A stretch of DNA of 64,000 nt from Conchocele bisecta (lineage: Eukaryota > Mollusca > Bivalvia > Lucinida > Thyasiridae), in NCBI GenBank assembly GCA_029237695.1, contig CM055271.1:29790695-29854694 (forward strand). The letters run 5' to 3'. Positions 58,376-64,000 of the stretch are shown here, one piece after another. The first letter of the stretch is position 1, and each line of letters starts with the position of its first letter. Both the position numbers and the translations under genes were made by a program. The notes under the pieces were generated by a model. That model saw only the letters and a list, made by a program, of their open reading frames with translations, did no database searches and had not been told where the DNA came from.

Positions 58376-59768
58376 CAATTCAACTCCCATGTAATTATGT
58401 AGATATGACATTTTCCGGCAAAATAAACATTCATTCACCATTGCCCCACGTATTGATTGGCATTATTATACATTTTATATCAGATGTAAATTTCCACACT
58501 GATATCAGGGGCGATAACTGTGTGTTCTTAAAATGTTGCATATGAAAATAGCCTGATACTAACAGTAAAATAAATATTACTAAATGATTATATCTGTATA
58601 GCGGTTACTCGTAATTTTTAGAACTGGTAGAATAGCGACACAATTGTGAGAACATTTTGTGCATACCATGTGACATTGCGACGACTATAGTAGCGCCTTC
58701 TGCTAAAGCATGCGCGACAAACATCATGGGCTGTTGCATTTACATTGGTATGTAAAACATTTTGCCGGCTTAAAGTGTCGAGTCCAAAGGATCCTCACAA
58801 GCTTTAAACGGTTTCACAAACTTTAAACAGACCAAATGATTTACAGTAAACTTAACAGCCCTTCGTTTTATTACTTACGACATATTTAAAGTTGGGGTCT
58901 CATATGTTCGGCTTTCATCGGTATAACTACATATGAATAACAAGGCTTATAACTTTGGTCGGACACGGCCTCGTCTCACAACAAAATAAAATGTTTAAAA
59001 TTGTAATTGCCTATGCATTCTATGTATTTCTGCAGGATAATGATAATTCTTAAATGAACATATTAACTTTCCACTACAATATTGACATTAGAGCCATAAA
59101 CACAGTATTTCAGTTGTTATGATACAAGGATAATCAGACTTAGGATAATCGGCTGTAATTCGATATTCTTTGCATAATTATGTTCCAACTATGCTATTTC
59201 AGCAAGATAACAATACTTCTCAAATGAAAATGTGTACTTTCCGCCAAAATATTTACAATGCCAATGAGGAAGAACATTTCAAAAAGTTGATTTGCACAAC
59301 TATTAGCCATATGTTATGCATGATTCGCTTTGTTTTTATAAAGTATCATGTGTGACATGCATACAAAAATGTTTATTTAATTAGATGAGATTATTATCTA
59401 GAAATAATGCCCTTGTGATTGCGTTTTACCGTTAAACAAACTTGGTTCGATACGCTCACTAATTTGTTTTGCGTAAGGATAAAATCATTGGTGCATTATT
59501 TCACGATAATCAACTCACCTGGTTAAATTAACGGTATGCAATATTTATGGGAATGATGGTGGTGTGGGTCATAAACATTCTGAGAGGGACATATGATTGG
59601 CAATGAAAATTGTAAGGAATGTGGGCGAGATCTGCCAGAACAAAATGTGGCCAAATCAGGGTGGGTTATTCAGAAAAATAAAGTGGGGTGGATGTGATGT
59701 AACTGCACATATTCCGCTTTATATGCAACAGGTTGCTCTATATATTATGTAGTGCAATGTAATGTCAT
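58376..59768. other. Downstream stretch, nothing recognised
   Basis: AT-rich, short frames only. Confidence 0.5.
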
Positions 59769-60147
59769 TTATAGAGTAGCTTAGAAAATATCGGCTCTAC
59801 GGATGTGTTTTACTATTTCATCTGTCTTTTATATTTACTGTATCCGTGAGAGCTGAGACCTGGTGTTTCGCTACACAAATGGGAATAAAAGGATAACCAA
59901 TGTCAAACTGTGTATACCTACATGTGACGTGTATTATTGGTCTATGCATGTTTTTAACATGACTGTGAAGTGTTAAACTTCTCACTCGTCAGATTGTGTA
60001 GCAAAACGCCAGGAAAAATTGGGCTGTTATTGTGACTAAATTTTACACTATAAGGGTCTCAGCTTTTACAGATACAGAAAATATAAAAGACAGATGAAAT
60101 AGTAAAACACATCCGTAGAGTTGAGATTTTCTAAGCTATTAATAGAG
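59769..60147. repeat. Foldback element with arms over 110 bp
   Basis: The left arm (tctacggatgtgttttacta, tttcatctgtcttttatat) pairs with the right (atataaaagacagatgaaat, agtaaaacacatccgtaga). Pairing continues inwards through gctgagacc and tttcgctacaca with ggtctcagc and tgtgtagcaaaa. The loop is about 130 bp. Confidence 0.9.
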
Positions 60148-61054
60148 TTATGTACTCGGAACAAGATGTGATGTACCAGCTACTAATCCACAATAAAGAT
60201 TACATCACAATATAGAGATAGATAGCCGTGGCAGACTGCGAAAAAAGAAAAAATGTTTTCTTTGTTTGTTTGTGGTGGGAGGGGGGGGGGTGGAATGTGT
60301 GTCACTGTGTCATCAGTAAATTAAAAATTAAATAAAGGGGAAAGGGCGTTTCCTTATGTAAATGTTGCTTTTAGGATGTGGGGCTGGGAGATGGGCGGTA
60401 GTTATATTCAGATAACTGCACAAATGATATAATAATCTTGCCATGCTTACCGAATCGTAAACACAACAAGTCAACACAGCCTCGGTCACAGCAGGCGATG
60501 CCTGTAGTGCAGGTGAGTGCGGCATTCTTCCCTTCTTTTCCCGCTCATGAAAGAGGTGTGTAACGGAAATAGGTTTTCCGCTGACCGCCGACATAAATGT
60601 TCTGACCAGTCGCGGCAGCAAACGCTTCCAATTATCGTAAATTCATTACATTTTAACTACGTAGAACTTGTGATGTTCCCACCATCTAGCAACATACGGC
60701 TCACTTGATTTACAATTTCAAACTGTGCCGGTTTACTCCGTGGGTCAGGCGCGAGTGTTACCGATACATATTAATTTTAAAAATTAAAAATTGTATTTAT
60801 TTTTTACTTGGTTTCAGCCAAATACATTTTTATATTGCATCTTTGTTACAATTTCTTTCTAGAACGGACTCTAATACGCAATCCGCTACGAACAACACAA
60901 CACTTGATTACTTGGATGTCAGTAAAACAAGTGTACCATACGCTGCAATTCGGTCGCTCATCAACAGCAGCCAACCAGAACATGACTCACAATTCACTGC
61001 GGATTGGTCTCCATGCCAGCAGTAAACATATTCTATTTTTGTAAATTTGTAAAT
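60148..61054. other. Downstream stretch, nothing recognised
   Basis: No conserved motif. A G-rich run (gggaggggggggggtgg) lies near 60277. Confidence 0.5.
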
Positions 61055-61112
61055 GGAACGAATTGTTAATTCGGGGGAACGAATTGTTAAATTGAGGGAA
61101 CGAATTGTCATT
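61055..61112. repeat. Short tandem repeat, about 24 bp
   Basis: Three copies of ggaacgaattgttaa with variable spacer (ttcggg, attgag). Confidence 0.9.
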
Positions 61113-61117
61113 CGTGA

Positions 61118-63650
61118 CAGGCAGACTGCAAGGCCCGTTGTATTCTGATCTGGTTCTACGCTAGTTACTTGTTTGATACATGTATATGTCGATTAATTTT
61201 GGTCGAGTGCATTTATTACAAGCGTTATGTTGCTGACCGTGTAGGTAATAATGAGTGGTGTAGACCCAGACCAGACTGCATGGCCGCTGATCTGCCACGT
61301 TTTGTTGCCGACGAACGTTTGGCCATTAAACACATTACATCCAAAAACGATTTAAATGTAAGCAACAAAAAAGTCACTCTTCCAAAACAAATATTATTTT
61401 ATGAAATTGCCCCAAATATTGATTTTATTGCGAAAAAAACAATTTTCATATGGGAACACAACATGTGGGCTTACAATGTTTTCTTAGTTAAAGAAAGTTT
61501 GGGAGTCCATTTCATTTGTTTCTGTTTTTCGACTCTTCCTGCTGCTCCTCCAGCTCGTATTGCCCCATGTTGTTTTTTTTCGCAGTAAGATCAATAGTTG
61601 ATGGAATTCACCAAATCATCAAAATTGGAGAGGGTGACCTTTTTGGTATTGATGAAAAAATGACTACATTTAAATATTTGTTTTAGATTTAATGTGTTTA
61701 ATAAACAAACGTTCGTCGACTGCAACACGTGGAACAGACAGTAGTTACTAGTTTCAGGCGTGTATATATCGAGTACATTTACCGTGTCTTGTGCGTTATG
61801 TTGCTGATTTTGTAAACACTACTGAGTGGTGTAGACTGAGACCAGACAGCAAGGCCTGTTGTATTCTGATCTTGTTCTACGCTGGTTACTTGTTTCATGC
61901 GTGTATATATCGATTAATTATAATACTGTTGACTTTCTCGCAAATAGTGATTCGTGTGGACTCCGATCAGACTGCGCTTCCGTGTCCATTCTTATCTGCT
62001 TCTACACTAGTTACTTGTTCCAGTTGTGTGTATATATATCATGTATATTGACCATGCCATGAACGTTATCTTGTTGAATTTGTAGGAAATAATGAAAGTT
62101 GTAGATCCAGATCAGACTTCAACGTCGAGTGTATTCTGATCTAGTTCCATGCTATAGTGTGGTGGTTGGTTGGGAGTATGCGATGGGTAACTGTACGGTC
62201 GGGATTCATCCTTTCCGGAGTCCCGACCGGCGACCTGATTTGGCCCTGAGGTACGTCTTTCGCATTCTTGTATGTGAGAGTTAAATCTCGTTATACCACT
62301 TAAGGAGTAATACGATTATACATAATACTAGTACTTTTAGGGAAAGGGGCCAAGCGATTCTAGTGTAGTATGGACCAGGCACCAGGTCAGGTTATTATAA
62401 TTTCAATGCTGAATATATATATATTCAGCACTGAAATTAGAACCTGACCTGGTAAATATTCCGTTCTGAATTTGGTATCCCCCACCCCAATTCAGCAGGC
62501 TTAATGCGGGATCGAACCCGTTGGTCCGGCCTTAAATGACATTAGCTGCTCATAGGCCGTTAAACACCAGTATACCAAATCAAATCTACGCTACAGTACT
62601 GCTTTCGCGCATTGCGAAACATCACGCTCAACAGTGGACGTGGACCGACCCTTGCTTTCCCACTGTAAGCAAAGCTGACGCTACATAGCGTGGAGCCACT
62701 ATAGTGTCACTAGGCTCGCTTTGAAACACGATATGACCTTGCTGGCAAGCGTGGGACCGAGAAATAAATATATTGGCTTGGAATCACAATGTATCCATGG
62801 TGACCACGGTGGACATAGTGGGCAGCATCGTGGTCAGCAACGGTGGACCAACGGTTACTTGTGTGATCTTTCCGCAGTACACGACGCCACTGTAGTTGCT
62901 TGTTTGTATTGTGTATATTCCAACAAGTATTGATTTTATGACTAAAAAACGAGTTTCCGATGAAAAGTTAACATGGTAAAAAATGTGGCTCCAGAATGAC
63001 GATGATGGTAAAAAAACGAAAACATTTGGAAATTGACTCCGTAAACTGGCGTGATAGCTTGGAAATAGTGTATCTAAGAAAAACAAGTTGGATTTTGAAA
63101 ATGAGTCCACATTTTCTAAAATCTAGTTTACCTCCCATGTTAAATTCGCATAGGAAAATCGTGTTTTTCGCAATGAAATCAATATTTGACGGAATTTCAT
63201 CAAACATTTTTTTTTGCGGGAAGGGTGACTTTTATGTTATTGATGAAAATTAAATATTTTTTAGAATTGATGTGTGTAAACCTTTGCTGCCAATGAACTT
63301 TTGACTATTAGTACTAGCCAAACGTTATTCGGCAGCAAAACGTAGAACAGATATAATTTAGTAATTTCCAATAACCTCCGAAGGGAAGCACATTTAATAC
63401 ACATTGTTTTAAAGTCACTCTTTTTATTAAATTTTCGACCACATGGTCTTTATCAAAATAGTATGAAAATGTATCGGCAGTCCTCTGTCGAAAATTTAAT
63501 AAAAATAGTGACATTAAAACAATGTGATATCATTTAAGTTACTCGTTTCAGTCGTGTATATATCGAGTACATTTACCGTGTCTTGGGCGTTATTTTGCTG
63601 ATTTTGTAAACACTACTGAGTGGTGTAGACCCGGATCACACGGCAACGAC
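61118..63650. repeat. Modular repeat array
   Basis: The blocks cagactgcaaggc, gtattctgatct.gttctacgct, gttacttgtttcatgcgtgtatatatcga and tgagtggtgtagaccc recur around 61120, 61270, 61745, 61845, 61960, 62110 and 63540. Between them, a second module (ccaaatattgattttattgcg, aaaaaaacaatttt) at 61410 is inverted at 63145-63200. No gene was recognised; frames in both inverted copies share NIDFIAK, which follows from the repeat. Confidence 0.7.
62335..62580 (-). repeat. Dispersed repeat family J, copy 4 (inverted)
   Basis: On the minus strand it reads gtttaacggcctatgagcag, gtcatttaaggccggac, then ccaggtcaggttctaatttc. It contains a palindrome (62383-62454) of ccaggtcaggtt and aacctgacctgg around a tatata loop. 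Confidence 0.85.
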
Positions 63651-63665
63651 GATTGTATGCTGGCT

Positions 63666-63819
63666 ATATAGAGAATAGTAGGTTAGTGCCGTGAATGGGA
63701 AAACATATCTGGTAAGGCTTAGGAAACTGGATGGGCGAGGCTCTGCCGAGCACATCCCGTTTCCGTGCCGCGCCAAATATTGTTTCCCATTCACGGCACT
63801 AACCTACTATTCTATTTAT
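63666..63819. repeat. Foldback hairpin with gaggctctgccgag apex
   Basis: The arms agaatagtaggttagtgccg, tgaatggga pair with tcccattca, cggcactaacctactattct. The apex region is gatgggcgaggctctgccgagcacatccc. Confidence 0.92.
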
Positions 63820-64000
63820 CCCGTCAACACCTACAAATGGCTTTAAAATGCAAAAATAACACCAGCCACCGCACTTATTCATACGCAGTGATTAGGACGT
63901 ATTGACAGAATATCAAAAATGTATCACGGCACCGTGTTTCACGGCACATACACACTGTGTTGACAGGATAAACAGTAGTTTCTTGTTTGTCGTGTATACT

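Overview
This is eukaryotic DNA, most likely from a marine mollusc and probably a bivalve. The evidence is one intron-containing HSP70-superfamily gene of the HSPA12 type (a family commonly expanded in bivalves), an AT-rich background, a tRNA-derived SINE with a conserved central domain, and many foldback repeats. There are no bacterial operons, rRNA genes or CRISPR arrays. The species assignment is inference.

The organising feature is a single + strand gene with four coding exons at 2511-2825, 26192-26410, 30972-31125 and 53126-54177. All splice sites are GT/AG, phases are compatible, and the product is about 579 aa. Introns 1 and 3 (23.4 kb and 22.0 kb) are inflated by transposable elements, so most of the window is intron.

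Intron 1 begins with a 10.56-kb minus-strand LTR retrotransposon (2838-13394), with 2.5-kb LTRs and a perfect 5-bp target duplication, inserted only 12 bp after the exon 1 splice donor. Its domains are Ty3/gypsy-like, but the pol order is protease-integrase-RT-RNase H, as in the Gmr1-like group. Intron 1 then carries a LINE 3' fragment (19.4-20.0 kb), a nearly intact Tc1 element with TA duplication and matching TIRs (21.36-22.93 kb), and a 2.4-kb foldback element with trinucleotide-repeat arms (23.4-25.8 kb).

Intron 2 opens with a foldback flanked by 62-bp direct repeats and holds a broken LINE with an internal inversion. Intron 3 holds a tRNA-derived SINE, a second LINE copy of the same kind in the opposite orientation, a canonical-order Ty3/gypsy element (37.46-44.4 kb), and an EEP-type LINE (46.5-51.4 kb) split by a 1.76-kb insertion with TGTCTCGCC ends. 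Two inverted copies of a GGCCGCCA-containing repeat (36.4 and 52.5 kb) lie on either side of the gypsy element and split LINE.

Downstream of the stop codon (54178-64000) I see no gene, only repeats: members of a dispersed family also present at 16.8 kb, several hairpins, and a modular repeat array at 61.1-63.7 kb. All transposon coding regions found here carry stops or frameshifts. Only the HSPA12-like exons look functional.
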